This document shows positions 51,088 to 61,106 of a stretch of DNA of 64,000 nucleotides, one piece after another. Source of the stretch: Bacteroidota bacterium (GTDB lineage: Bacteria; Bacteroidota; Bacteroidia; B-17B0; Aurantibacillaceae); assembly GCA_947450025.1 (NCBI GenBank), contig CANFTW010000006.1:1-64000 (forward strand), given 5' to 3'. The position numbers and the translations under genes are program-made. Positions within the stretch are counted from its first letter, which is position 1, and each line of letters begins with the position of its first letter. The notes beneath the pieces are model-generated. The model made no database searches, was not told where the DNA came from, and saw only the letters and a program-made list of their open reading frames with translations.

Positions 51088-53796
51088 TTATTTATGAAAT
51101 ATTTGTAGGAATCCTTTTAAATCTCTCGACACGATTCCTTTTACTCGTATTTCGTTTACCTGACAAACATAAAAATAGGTACCCTCGCTACTAAGTAATT
51201 TAGATTGGATGACTTTTCCATCCCACATAATAGCTGGGTCTGTTGTTTCAAATACTAAATTGCCCCAACGGTTGTATATTTTTAAATCTATACTTTTAAT
51301 AAATTTATTTTTAATTGGCTTAAAGAAATCATTCACACCATCCCCATTAATTGTGATGACATTTGGTAACTCATATTCAGGACAATTATCTACACACATT
51401 TTGGCACTTTGAGCACTTTCGTTACCAAAAGAATCAACCGCCGTAATGGCATAACAGCCTGCAATTGAAGTTAGGTTATCAAAGGTATATAACGTGTCGC
51501 TTAAAATTTTGACTGAATCTAAAAGAGATAAATTATCCGTTTCTGTTTCTGCAAAATAGATATTGTATTTTACAACATCATCGCTGCATGTATGATTAGG
51601 ATTGTTCCATAACAGAGATAAGCTAGGAATTTTACAGTCCGAAGAAATACTCATAGTAGGTGAGCAAGGTGGCGTTGTATCTTTTGGTTTTTCACAAACT
51701 TCCTGCGAAAAATTTAAGAGTGGTCTAAAGATGCTTGGGTCTGAGTACTCCCCCTTAGACTGCACTTTGTAACAATATAGAGCCCCATTGACTAAACCAG
51801 TATCTATATAACTTAAGCTAATGGTGCTATCTCTTAAGAAGTAAGTTACTTGATTAGGATTTTTTCTGTAGATATAATATTTATAATTTGCCCAAGGTGT
51901 TTGTTGTTGCCAATTTAAAGTCAATTGATTATCGCTAGGTGTTAATGATAAAAACACCGAAGATGCTTTTTGTCCATTTCCAATAAATTGACCATTTGCA
52001 TAAAATTCAATCTTGTATGTATGCGCTAATGTTTGTGTATTTAGAGGAGCTGATGTTATCCCCGTATGAATAAAAGTTGTATCTATTAATTGATTTAAGG
52101 CACTAAAGTATGGTTTAGAGATTGAATAGACAGTACTAAATGTTCCTGAAAAGCCATCATGATGCACTAATCTAAATTCATAAGGCCCTGTAATAGCAAT
52201 TGTATCTAATGCATTAGCTCCTAATAAAGGTTTAATCCATCTCACGAAAACAGCTCCATTTACAAGATCAGTAGTTTGAACATCAATATTTACCAAAATA
52301 GGCACATCTCTTTTTAACTGCACACATACTTGGTTTGATGCATAGCTTTCAGCATCGTCGGTGTAAACAGCCACCACTAAATAACTATAATTAGTTCCTT
52401 GTGATAAGCCATTTCCATTATTAGTATCTAAAAATGTCGTGTCGTTTAAATTGGTGGTACAACCAATTCTTGTAAAGCCAGTATACGCTGGCACACCTAC
52501 TTCGCAATTTGACGGACTCCATGGAATGCAATTTGTTTTTCTGTAAACACAATACCTTTCTATTTTATTCCCAGTTGTTAAATGGCATGATGGTTTTGCC
52601 CATTTTAGTTTTATGCTCGTGCCTTGCGGCACACCAGTTAAGTTTAACGGTGGAGGTGGAACAACTCTTATGTTAAAGGTTTTGAAATCAACTAAACTAA
52701 CGGTTGGATCATTATCCTTTACTTTTATAGTAACTTGATAGGGTGTTTTTCTGATATGCACACATGCCGTATGCCACGTAAACAATCCAGATATAGGCGT
52801 CATGCCTGGAGGTGAAGAAAAAGTGGCAACTGGAGCCGATACAGCAAAGGGGCCTCCATTAGCTTCCATGGTTAGTATATCTGAATCAGGATCTGTAGCT
52901 GTAATTGTTTTTGTAAGAATAGTTCCTGCTAATATACAGGTGTCACTAATTGGTTTAATGATGGGTTGGTTATTTGAACATACACCCACATCAACTTGCA
53001 AATCTCGAAGGATATAGCCAATTAAAAAATAATTACCATCTGCATTTTTTCTCCACTCACGTATAATCATAGCTAAGTTGTATTCGCCTTGCATTTGTGG
53101 CGTACACCAAGTGAGAGTTCCACTAATCGCATCAACATTGTAGATTCCTCCTGACCCTGTTGCAGGGTATGAATAACCAGGACAGGTTGTTCCTCCTGAT
53201 CCTCTGCTCGTGGTGAGTTCGTATGAAATACTATCTCCATCTAAATCATATGCGCCAGGATTATGTAAAAAACATTTACCGACACAGCCGTTGTCAATAG
53301 GCGGGAAGGTAAGCACTGGCGAATTATTTAATCCTGATCCAAATGTTGGAATCACTAAAAACGATTGTATATAAAACACTTGATTGACAGAGTTTGGAAT
53401 ATTAACCACTCCAGCATTTCTGTTAGGATCTTCCATACTAATTAAATAATTGCCTGGGCCAGGATAAGTATGTGTGGTTTCGTATTCATTTAATTTAATT
53501 GTTCCTCCTGGCAATGGCTGTCCTTCGCATGCTGGATAACAAGAGCTGCTCGGACTACACCCATTACTTCTCATAACAATTGCTCTTGTTCCGTCGCCAA
53601 AATAGACGGTATCCTCACATCGATCGGCTAAATTTGGTCCACCAATATTTGTGTATGTCGTTACTTTAATTTTATAGGTATAACCTGTTATCCATTTATA
53701 AGTAATTTCTCCAGCTCTGTTATGAGTAGCTTTTAATGTTAAGAAACACCCTAACATAAAAAACAGTCCAACAAAATATCTTAATTTAAACATCAT
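51088..53796 (-). CDS. Secreted multidomain protein with T9SS type B (gliding CHU_C) sorting domain
   Basis: 902 residues. Signal peptide YFVGLFFMLGCFLTLKA, then THNRAGEITYKW..., a conserved N-terminal domain of large Bacteroidota surface proteins, cadherin/Ig-like parts (ISDTCILAGTILTKTITATDPDSD) and fibronectin type III repeats (PPPPLNLTGVPQGTSIKLKW, SVFLSLTPSDNQLTLNWQQ). The C-terminus (PNVITINGDGVNDFFKPIKNKFIKSIDLKIYNRWGNLVFE) is the gliding-motility-associated CHU_C / type B sorting domain. Surface or secreted, role unknown. Six bp after the T9SS type A gene. Confidence 0.9.
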   Translation of the reverse strand: MMFKLRYFVGLFFMLGCFLTLKATHNRAGEITYKWITGYTYKIKVTTYTNIGGPNLADRCEDTVYFGDGTRAIVMRSNGCSPSSSCYPACEGQPLPGGTIKLNEYETTHTYPGPGNYLISMEDPNRNAGVVNIPNSVNQVFYIQSFLVIPTFGSGLNNSPVLTFPPIDNGCVGKCFLHNPGAYDLDGDSISYELTTSRGSGGTTCPGYSYPATGSGGIYNVDAISGTLTWCTPQMQGEYNLAMIIREWRKNADGNYFLIGYILRDLQVDVGVCSNNQPIIKPISDTCILAGTILTKTITATDPDSDILTMEANGGPFAVSAPVATFSSPPGMTPISGLFTWHTACVHIRKTPYQVTIKVKDNDPTVSLVDFKTFNIRVVPPPPLNLTGVPQGTSIKLKWAKPSCHLTTGNKIERYCVYRKTNCIPWSPSNCEVGVPAYTGFTRIGCTTNLNDTTFLDTNNGNGLSQGTNYSYLVVAVYTDDAESYASNQVCVQLKRDVPILVNIDVQTTDLVNGAVFVRWIKPLLGANALDTIAITGPYEFRLVHHDGFSGTFSTVYSISKPYFSALNQLIDTTFIHTGITSAPLNTQTLAHTYKIEFYANGQFIGNGQKASSVFLSLTPSDNQLTLNWQQQTPWANYKYYIYRKNPNQVTYFLRDSTISLSYIDTGLVNGALYCYKVQSKGEYSDPSIFRPLLNFSQEVCEKPKDTTPPCSPTMSISSDCKIPSLSLLWNNPNHTCSDDVVKYNIYFAETETDNLSLLDSVKILSDTLYTFDNLTSIAGCYAITAVDSFGNESAQSAKMCVDNCPEYELPNVITINGDGVNDFFKPIKNKFIKSIDLKIYNRWGNLVFETTDPAIMWDGKVIQSKLLSSEGTYFYVCQVNEIRVKGIVSRDLKGFLQIFHK

Positions 53797-53802
53797 GATG
53801 TT

Positions 53803-55659
53803 TTATTGTTTTATAATTTTTTTAGTGATGACCGTATTATAGTTCCCTGTAATTTTTATAAAGTAAATTCCTTTACTGACATCCTGTAAACTAAAATTAA
53901 AGGTGTTGTCTTTTGTTTTTACCCAATCTCTTAATAAAACACTAATTAATTTTCCATTAGCATCATACAATTCAAAACTTAAATACTCCGGTTTTGATAA
54001 ATGAATATCGACATTGAAATTTTCTTGAGCAGGATTTGGAAATATCAGCGCAGGTGTTTCTGACGTGTTAGATATATTATTTATACCGGTAACCATCATC
54101 GAATCAATGGCTAATTGAGCTACCCATGCTCCATGTTTATTTTTACTTAGTGTACTTGGATTATAGGCATAATAACCACTCATCCATACTTCGCCTGGTT
54201 TATTATATTTTCTCTGCGAGCCTGAATAGTCTCCCCATCTCTCTAAATTACCCGACAAGACATTAACCGCACAAACACCGCTTTTAATACGAAGGATTGG
54301 AGAAAAATTGCCATTTCCATCTGCTTTAAATGCCGAAATACCCGCATATATTTTATTAGATGAATGATCGAATGAAATAATCGATGTATTGTCGGTATTG
54401 TTTAATCCAGTGTATGAAATATTAGGATAAGCAAAATCAACGGAGTCGTTATTAATGATATAGCCTGTTACAGTTGGACTAGAACTTTGAGGATTATCAA
54501 TCACTCCATAATAAATAGTTACTTGATTATTGGCAGGATTATTAGTATTATGAACGTATTGAATTTTATTATTCTCATAAAATGCCCCTAAATTTCTACT
54601 ATCATTTGTAGCTAAGCTTTGCGTGGTAATCGTTTGTCGGCCACTAGGTGGAAAATAATATGGTTGATTGGTTATGAGTGCTTGTGTTGTTAAAGTTCCA
54701 GTTGGCGCTCCAATGGTATCAGTAACCTGCACTAAAAAAACAGTATCATTTTGAGAGGCTAAATTTCTATTGGAGACAAAAAACATATTTGGGCCATGTA
54801 ATTTACTAGCGCCTTTTGCCGGGCATAAATTACGAATAGCTTTTCCGTTAAATTTTATATTATGGTGTAAATAGGATCCTAATGGTAATCCAGCATACCC
54901 ACTGTCTTTTTTCATTTGCCAAATAACTGTTTCTACAAAACCAGTTTGCCAAGAACTATCATTATAAAGTAAGTTGATGCTTAAGAATAATTCTTTTTCC
55001 GTCATTGATATCATCGGATAATCAGACCATAAATTATTGTTTAATGGATTACCGGGAAGTGTATATAAATTCCAGTTGCCATTAGGGTCATTGGTTTGAG
55101 AGAATCCAACAATAATCTTACTCGTCGAATCTACAAATCCAACAGGGCACATTAATACAAATTTATCCGCCTTAGGATCATACATTACTTTTGGATCAAA
55201 CTCTTGATGTTTATTGTTGACAGGTGTTGTAAAAGCAGCTAATGATTTAATGGGAGAAGCCGCAGATGTTTTTGTGTTATAAATAAGGATGTTTGTGTTA
55301 ATAACAGATACAATGATTCCCGAATCTGAAATGGCTAAATCATTATCGGTTGGTGTGCTTGATGCATAGGGGTTTGCAAAAAAATTATTACCCACATATA
55401 ATTTTGATAATGTGGTTTGGGCTTTTTTGGTGGAATTGGAATTCTCCTGAAGACTTGGATAGTTGTAATACTCAATTTTTTTGGAGCCCGGTTTAGGCAT
55501 TTCTGTTACTAATAAAGTCGGGCTAAAATCTTGATTAATAGATGAAAAATTAACCGTAGCTTTTTTAGTGTGACTAAAATATTTGCGAGAACTATTATTT
55601 TGAGATTGAACAGAAAATCCTAAAAATAAAAACAAGAAAATATAGATGTAAAATTTCAT
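53803..55659 (-). CDS. Secreted protein with T9SS type A sorting domain
   Basis: 618 residues. Signal peptide FYIYIFLFLFLGFSVQSQ. The middle (DNDLAISDSGIIVSVINTNILIYN ... DPKVMYDPKADKFVLMCPVGF ... WGDYSGSQRKYNKPGEVWMSGYY) resembles a beta-propeller-like secreted protein of unknown use. C-terminal ~75 residues (ALIFPNPAQENFNVDIHLSK ... SKGIYFIKITGNYNTVITKKIIKQ) are the type A sorting domain. First gene of a long reverse-strand run that continues through the ABC importer. Confidence 0.88.
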   Translation of the reverse strand: MKFYIYIFLFLFLGFSVQSQNNSSRKYFSHTKKATVNFSSINQDFSPTLLVTEMPKPGSKKIEYYNYPSLQENSNSTKKAQTTLSKLYVGNNFFANPYASSTPTDNDLAISDSGIIVSVINTNILIYNTKTSAASPIKSLAAFTTPVNNKHQEFDPKVMYDPKADKFVLMCPVGFVDSTSKIIVGFSQTNDPNGNWNLYTLPGNPLNNNLWSDYPMISMTEKELFLSINLLYNDSSWQTGFVETVIWQMKKDSGYAGLPLGSYLHHNIKFNGKAIRNLCPAKGASKLHGPNMFFVSNRNLASQNDTVFLVQVTDTIGAPTGTLTTQALITNQPYYFPPSGRQTITTQSLATNDSRNLGAFYENNKIQYVHNTNNPANNQVTIYYGVIDNPQSSSPTVTGYIINNDSVDFAYPNISYTGLNNTDNTSIISFDHSSNKIYAGISAFKADGNGNFSPILRIKSGVCAVNVLSGNLERWGDYSGSQRKYNKPGEVWMSGYYAYNPSTLSKNKHGAWVAQLAIDSMMVTGINNISNTSETPALIFPNPAQENFNVDIHLSKPEYLSFELYDANGKLISVLLRDWVKTKDNTFNFSLQDVSKGIYFIKITGNYNTVITKKIIKQ

Positions 55660-55858
55660 GACAATTGATTAAAAAACAGTAAATAAAGATAGTGAAAATA
55701 TTTAAAAAGCTTTGTTAAAATTGCCTTTTTGCAAGTAAACAGAATTTGAATCAAAAAGTCAAATTTTCAACCATCTTTATTTTATAATTATTCTTATAAA
55801 AAACGTTTTAGCATTAGGATTAGTAGTAATTTTACAAATCTTTAACAACCTATTAAAA

Positions 55859-57814
55859 ATGAGCTCTCATCATCATGGTCATGGTAGCAAGATTACTCTT
55901 GCCGGTCTTATTGTTACTCTTGGAATTATTTATGGCGATATTGGAACATCCCCTTTGTATGTAATGAGTGCTATTGTTGGTAAAGGCGCTATCAATGCGG
56001 ATTTAGTAAAAGGAGGAATTTCTTGTATCTTTTGGACTTTAACCTTACAAACTACAATTAAGTATGTTATTTTAACGTTGCGAGCAGACAATAAGGGGGA
56101 GGGTGGAATTTTCTCACTCTACACTCTTGTAAAACGTACGAAATATAAATGGTTATTAGTTCCTGCAATTATTGGCGGTAGTGCTTTATTGGCAGATGGA
56201 ATTATTACTCCGCCAATTTCTGTATCCTCTGCTGTAGAAGGCTTAAAGGTGTATAATTCAGAATTAAATACAGTGCCTATTGTGATTGGAATATTGTGTG
56301 CTTTGTTTTTTATACAACAATTTGGAACAAGTTTTATTGGTAAATTTTTTGGACCAATGATGATGATTTGGTTTTTAATGCTTGGTGTTTTAGGGGTTTA
56401 TCAAATGACTCATAATTGGAATGTCTTATCATCGTTAAATCCATATTATGCGTATAATTTATTAAGAACCCATCCATCGGGGTATTTAATATTAGGCGCA
56501 GTCTTTCTTTGTACAACAGGAGCCGAAGCATTATATTCCGACTTAGGGCATTGTGGAAAAGCAAATATTCGTATTTCTTGGATTTTTGTAAAAACAACCT
56601 TGGTATTAAATTATTTTGGACAAGGCGCTTGGTTAATTGCTCATGAGGGACAAACCTTAGATTCCTTTAAATCTAGTAATCCTTTTTACGCAATTATGCC
56701 TGAGAGTTTTTTGCCATACGGTATTGTGGTTGCAACCATTGCTGCGGTGATTGCTTCTCAAGCTTTAATTAGTGGTTCATTTAGTTTAATCAATGAAGCT
56801 ATGCGCTTAAATTTATGGCCTAAAGTCAGAGTAAATTACCCGTCAGATTTAAAAGGACAATTATATATTCCATCTACTAACTGGTTGTTATTATCGGGTT
56901 GTATTGGTGTAGTATTGTATTTTAGAGAGGCCATTAATATGGAAGCTGCCTATGGTTTAGCTATTGTGTTGTGTATGTTAATGACAACTACTTTGTTAAA
57001 TTTTTACATGCATATGAAACGTTATAATGTTGTGTTTATTTATTTTATTATCACGCTTTATCTAATTATTGAATTTGCATTTATGGCAGCTAACTTAAGT
57101 AAGTTCACACATGGCGGGTGGATTACACTTTTGATTGCATCAGTTTTAATGTCGGTGATGGCAGTTTGGTTTTTAGCGAAAAAAATCCGTAATCGTTATG
57201 CCGATGTGGTTAAACTAGCCGATCACCAACAAAAATTGGTTGATTTAAGTGGAGATGAATCCATACCAAAATACGCCACTCATTTAGTGTATATGACAGG
57301 AGCTAATAATCCTGAAGAAATTGAATCAAAAGTAATTTACTCTATTTTACAAAAACGTCCTAAACGTGCTGATATTTATTGGTTTGTTCACGTTGACGTT
57401 ATGGATGAGCCTTATCGAATGGATTACAAAGTGACTCATGTTGCTGAAGATGATATTATTCGTGTAGATTTTAGATTAGGCTTTAGAGTAGCACCTAGAG
57501 TAAACTTAATGTTTAGAAAAGTTGTAGAAGATTTAGTAAAAAACAAGGAAGTTGATATTACTAGTCGTTACGAATCATTAAATAAAAATAATATTATTGG
57601 AGATTTTAAATTTGTGGTGATTGAAAAATTCTTGTCTTATGAAAACGAGTTACCTTTATTTGAAAAGCTAATTTTAAACGCTTACTTTTTCTTGAAACGT
57701 TTCAGTTTAAGCGAAGCAAAAGCATTTGGCTTGGATAGTAGTTCTGTGAAAATTGAGAAGTTTCCAATGATTATTAATCCCCCAAAAGATATTAATCTAC
57801 ATCGCATCAATTAA
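55859..57814 (+). CDS. kup: KUP family potassium uptake transporter
   Basis: 651 residues, ~12 membrane helices plus a cytoplasmic C-terminal domain. N-terminus MSSHHHGHGSK is His-rich; the family motif is GIIYGDIGTSPLYVMSAI, followed by GEGGIFSLYTLVKR and DGIITPPISVSSAVEGL. K+/H+ symporter in the inner membrane. Converges with the 225-residue outer-membrane gene, whose stop overlaps its stop by 4 bp. Confidence 0.96.
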   Translation: MSSHHHGHGSKITLAGLIVTLGIIYGDIGTSPLYVMSAIVGKGAINADLVKGGISCIFWTLTLQTTIKYVILTLRADNKGEGGIFSLYTLVKRTKYKWLLVPAIIGGSALLADGIITPPISVSSAVEGLKVYNSELNTVPIVIGILCALFFIQQFGTSFIGKFFGPMMMIWFLMLGVLGVYQMTHNWNVLSSLNPYYAYNLLRTHPSGYLILGAVFLCTTGAEALYSDLGHCGKANIRISWIFVKTTLVLNYFGQGAWLIAHEGQTLDSFKSSNPFYAIMPESFLPYGIVVATIAAVIASQALISGSFSLINEAMRLNLWPKVRVNYPSDLKGQLYIPSTNWLLLSGCIGVVLYFREAINMEAAYGLAIVLCMLMTTTLLNFYMHMKRYNVVFIYFIITLYLIIEFAFMAANLSKFTHGGWITLLIASVLMSVMAVWFLAKKIRNRYADVVKLADHQQKLVDLSGDESIPKYATHLVYMTGANNPEEIESKVIYSILQKRPKRADIYWFVHVDVMDEPYRMDYKVTHVAEDDIIRVDFRLGFRVAPRVNLMFRKVVEDLVKNKEVDITSRYESLNKNNIIGDFKFVVIEKFLSYENELPLFEKLILNAYFFLKRFSLSEAKAFGLDSSSVKIEKFPMIINPPKDINLHRIN

Positions 57815-58488
57815 AAAAAGTTTATTGCTACCGCAACTGTATGCATCACTTTTTTTGAATCGTGAATTTTATTTTGAGCTGTCGTGCTTATTTGGTAATA
57901 AATTTCAGGCGCAAAATTTTTACCTTGGAAGATGTAATTAATGCCGTATCCTAATAGGAAGCCAAATATTAGTTCGTTCTCAAAGCCTTTTTGTAAATAG
58001 CCTTTATCGTATTTTTTTAAATTAATCTTAGGGCCAATTAATAGATAAGGTTGTTTACTTGTTAAATAGCACGTCATGTTGCGGGCCATGTAAATAATGC
58101 CGTTTTCATCAGGTTTTTTTAAAGCAATAATAAACCCATGCGAAAAACTTAAATCAAACGAGGTGGCAAATACAGATGTTGATTGTTTATTACAAGCATT
58201 AGAAAACCCACCTTCGATTTTTGGTTTAAATACAATAGTTTCATTCAGGGGCATCCACATAAATAAACCAATTCCAAATCCATATTGGGTTTCAATTATT
58301 TTTGTTTGGTGCTTCGCAAGTTGTTTGTCGTGATTGAATTTTTGGTTGATTGAAACTGAGTTAAATGACACATTCGTATAGGTTGAATGCGTCAATCCGA
58401 AACTCATTTTTTGGTATAGACCATCGGACGTTTGCCCAACAACGGTTGAGCTAATAAATAGAGGAAGGATGTATTTTTGAATAGCCAT
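57811..58488 (-). CDS. Hypothetical exported, probably outer-membrane, protein
   Basis: 225 residues with a short signal peptide (KYILPLFISSTVVGQTSDG). Alternating polar/apolar beta strands (GFGIGLFMWMPLNETIVFKPKIEGGFS, FALSFSHGFIIALKK-type, FGFLLGYGINYIFQGKNFAPEIYYQIS) and a C-terminal aromatic strand (VAVAINFF) suggest a small beta-barrel like the PorT/outer-membrane beta-barrel group. PorT itself cannot be claimed. Stop codon overlaps kup by 4 bp from the other strand. Confidence 0.7.
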   Translation of the reverse strand: MAIQKYILPLFISSTVVGQTSDGLYQKMSFGLTHSTYTNVSFNSVSINQKFNHDKQLAKHQTKIIETQYGFGIGLFMWMPLNETIVFKPKIEGGFSNACNKQSTSVFATSFDLSFSHGFIIALKKPDENGIIYMARNMTCYLTSKQPYLLIGPKINLKKYDKGYLQKGFENELIFGFLLGYGINYIFQGKNFAPEIYYQISTTAQNKIHDSKKVMHTVAVAINFF

Positions 58489-58531
58489 CTGTATCCATAA
58501 TACAGATGTATAATAAAAGTGACAACAAGAA

Positions 58532-58876
58532 TTATTGTTTCATTAACTCTTCCCAAAACTCAGCACCACGTCGAGTGTGGGGGATAACAATGGTTCCGCC
58601 AACAATATTGGCCACCGCAAAAATCTCGTATACTTCTTCAGTTGTGCAGCCCTGTTCGAAACATTTTTCTAGATGGTATTTAATACAATCATCGCAACGT
58701 AAAACCATGCTTGCAACTAAGCCCAGCATTTCTTTTGTTTTTACATTTAAAGCACCTTCCGAATAGGTTTGTGTATCTAAATTAAATAAACGTTTTATTA
58801 CTAGGTTGTCCTTACCTAAAATAACCTCATTCATTTTCGAACGATAATCATTAAATTCTTTAATCGACTGCGACAT
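58532..58876 (-). CDS. Carboxymuconolactone decarboxylase / AhpD-like protein
   Basis: 114 residues with the AhpD-type site CDDCIKYHLEKC (CxxC then His, residues ~57-68) in the helical CMD fold: KEMLGLVASMVLRCDDCIKYH ... GCTTEEVYEIFAVANIVGGTIVIPH. Likely a thiol-dependent peroxidase-like or structural CMD protein. Ends 43 bp from the preceding gene and begins 3 bp after tatC, so co-transcribed with tatC. Confidence 0.9.
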   Translation of the reverse strand: MSQSIKEFNDYRSKMNEVILGKDNLVIKRLFNLDTQTYSEGALNVKTKEMLGLVASMVLRCDDCIKYHLEKCFEQGCTTEEVYEIFAVANIVGGTIVIPHTRRGAEFWEELMKQ

Positions 58877-58879
58877 TGC

Positions 58880-59713
58880 TTATACTTCTAGTTTATGTTT
58901 TTTAATCACGTAGACACTTACAAAAATACTGATTTCGTATAGTAAGTACATCGGCACGGCTACCACCATTTGAGAGGTAACATCTGGCGATGGTGTGATC
59001 ACAGCAGCTGCAATTAAAATAATGACCACAGCATACTTACGATATTTTCTCATGAAACCAGGAGTTAAAATACCTAATCGTGTTAAAAAATACACTAATA
59101 CTGGAAGTTCAAATACGAGTCCAGACACTAATACCATGGTTGAAATGAGAGAGATATAATCGTCTAGTGTATTATTAGTTTGAACAATGCCACTATCGGA
59201 TAATTGATAATTAATTAAAAAATTGTAAGACATTGGAAATAATAGAAAGTATCCGAAAAAAATACCAATTAGAAATAACATTGAGGCTATAATCACAAAC
59301 CATTTCGCTGGTTTTGATTCTTTGTCTTTTAAAGCTGGTTTTATAAATTTCCACAACTCATATAATACAAAAGGAAATGCCAAAATAATTCCACCTAATA
59401 AGGCAATCCACATATGCGTAAAAAACTGTTCAGAAGCAGAAAGTGTCTGCAAATGCGGCTCTTTAACCGTCATACACATCACATCTCCTGCTCCAATTTT
59501 ATAACCAAAGGAGCATAAGGCTCTGTAGGAAATAAAATCTTGTTTTAATGGGCCAAAAATAACCGTATCGAATAAAAAATTATTATAGCAAAATAAACCC
59601 ACAGCAAAAATAAATATCGCAATAGCACTGCGAACTAAATGCCATCTTAATGCATCTAGATGCTGCATAAAAGACATCTGCATGGATATTTCTTCTTGAT
59701 TATTGTCTGCCAT
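58880..59713 (-). CDS. tatC: Sec-independent protein translocase subunit TatC
   Basis: About 277 residues from the ATG at 59713 (MADNNQEEISMQ), or 281 from 59725. Six membrane helices. MQHLDALRWHLVRSAIAIFIFA is the N-terminal TatC motif, where most relatives have HLxELRxRL; here the Glu is Ala. FVLYELWKFIKPALKDKE keeps the Glu-rich loop that binds the twin-arginine motif, and PVLVYFLTRLGILTPGFMRKYRKYAVV is typical. TatA/TatB are not in the window. The CMD gene follows. Confidence 0.94.
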   Translation of the reverse strand: MADNNQEEISMQMSFMQHLDALRWHLVRSAIAIFIFAVGLFCYNNFLFDTVIFGPLKQDFISYRALCSFGYKIGAGDVMCMTVKEPHLQTLSASEQFFTHMWIALLGGIILAFPFVLYELWKFIKPALKDKESKPAKWFVIIASMLFLIGIFFGYFLLFPMSYNFLINYQLSDSGIVQTNNTLDDYISLISTMVLVSGLVFELPVLVYFLTRLGILTPGFMRKYRKYAVVIILIAAAVITPSPDVTSQMVVAVPMYLLYEISIFVSVYVIKKHKLEV

Positions 59714-59781
59714 AATTGTCGGCAAAATTAAGCATTATTATTGATGTCTGTTTTTCTTAGATTGAATTGATGGGCTGAGAT

Positions 59782-61047
59782 TTATAGAAGTTTTAGAAGT
59801 ATTTCTCCAAAGCGATAAATATCTTCAAATGAATTATACATTGGCACTGGAGCGCAGCGAATAACGTTTGGCTCTCTCCAATCAGGAATAACACCGTTTT
59901 CAATTAATTTGTTATATAAGGCTTTTCCTTGTCCGTGAGCAACAATACTGATTTGACAGCCTCTATTTTCTTTTGGAGTGATAATTTCTAAACAATTATT
60001 TTTTTGCTTATTAATTTCTCCAACTATAAATTCTAAGTAAGCTGTTAACACTTTACTTTTCTCGTTTAATTTATCCATTCCTACTTCATCAAACATATCT
60101 AATGATGCTTTGTAAGCAGCCATTGATAAAATAGGAGCATTACTTAATTGCCAGCGTTCAACAGATTGAATAGGAACAAATTCTCTGTCCATTTTAAAAC
60201 GGGTTGCTTTATCATGCCCCCACCAGCCTGCAAATAAAGGCATGTCAGTATTTTTGTGATGTTTTTCATGAACAAATGCTCCTGCCACACAACCAGGGCC
60301 ACCATTTAAATATTTATAAGAACACCATGCTGCAAAATCAACATTCCAATCATGAAGTTGCAATTTTAAATTACCAGCTCCATGCGCTAAATCAAATCCA
60401 ACAATAGCGCCTACTTTATGTCCAGCTTCCACAATGGCTTTCATGTCAAATACTTGTCCGCTAAAGTAATTCACGCCACCAATCATTATTAAGGCTAATG
60501 AATCTTTATTATCTTCAATGGCTTTGAAGATATCTTCATGGCGCACCTCATATTCACCTTCGCGAGGGGCAATTTCAATTAATGCCTCATCAATATTGTA
60601 CCCGTGAAATTTAACTTGTGATTGTAAGGCGTATTGGTCGCTTGGAAATGCTTTTGCTTCACACAATATTTTATAGCGTTGTTTGCTTGGACGATAAAAC
60701 GACACCATTAACAAATGCAAGTTTACTGTCAACTGATTCATAACTACAACCTCACTTGGTAAAGCGCCTACAATTTTAGCTGTTTTGTCTGTTAAAATTT
60801 CATGATAGCTCATCCAGGGATTTTTAGCCAAAAAGTGACCTTCAACACCGTAAGCAGCCCAATCATTTAATTCTTGTTGTAAATAATCTTTGGTAGTTTT
60901 AGGCTGTAGACCAAGCGAGTTGCCTGTAAAATAAACCATATCTTGCCCTTCGTGTTGAGGGATGTAAAATTTATTTCTATATGAATGTAAGGGGTCTTGA
61001 TTATCTAATTGTTTAGCAAATTCAAGCGTGTTTAAAAAGTTTGTCAT
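59782..61047 (-). CDS. kynU: Kynureninase
   Basis: 421 residues from the ATG at 61047 (MTNFLNTLEFAKQLD); a longer frame from 61071 runs into the promoter. PLP enzyme that splits kynurenine or 3-hydroxykynurenine to anthranilate/3-hydroxyanthranilate and alanine. PLP-lysine in AAWCSYKYLNGGPGCVAGAFVHEKH, with FDLAHGAGNL (Asp) and the N-terminal VYFTGNSLGLQPKTTKDYLQ. No other kynurenine-pathway gene is in this window. A -7 box (TAAATTTG, 61076-61069 reverse) lies 21 bp before the ATG. Confidence 0.95.
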   Translation of the reverse strand: MTNFLNTLEFAKQLDNQDPLHSYRNKFYIPQHEGQDMVYFTGNSLGLQPKTTKDYLQQELNDWAAYGVEGHFLAKNPWMSYHEILTDKTAKIVGALPSEVVVMNQLTVNLHLLMVSFYRPSKQRYKILCEAKAFPSDQYALQSQVKFHGYNIDEALIEIAPREGEYEVRHEDIFKAIEDNKDSLALIMIGGVNYFSGQVFDMKAIVEAGHKVGAIVGFDLAHGAGNLKLQLHDWNVDFAAWCSYKYLNGGPGCVAGAFVHEKHHKNTDMPLFAGWWGHDKATRFKMDREFVPIQSVERWQLSNAPILSMAAYKASLDMFDEVGMDKLNEKSKVLTAYLEFIVGEINKQKNNCLEIITPKENRGCQISIVAHGQGKALYNKLIENGVIPDWREPNVIRCAPVPMYNSFEDIYRFGEILLKLL

Positions 61048-61068
61048 AGCGGATGTTATAAAAGCGAG

Positions 61069-61076
61069 CAAATTTA
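61069..61076 (-). promoter_or_regulatory. kynU -7 box
   Basis: TAAATTTG on the reverse strand, 21 bp before the kynU ATG, matching TAnnTTTG. It is 18 bp from the oppositely directed box of the radical SAM gene. Confidence 0.5.
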
Positions 61077-61094
61077 ATAATTAATTATAATCTT

Positions 61095-61102
61095 TATCTT
61101 TG
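61095..61102 (+). promoter_or_regulatory. -7 box directly before the radical SAM gene (likely leaderless)
   Basis: TATCTTTG is a full match to TAnnTTTG and ends 4 nt before the GTG at 61107, so transcription should begin at the start codon. Confidence 0.55.
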
Positions 61103-61106
61103 AATA

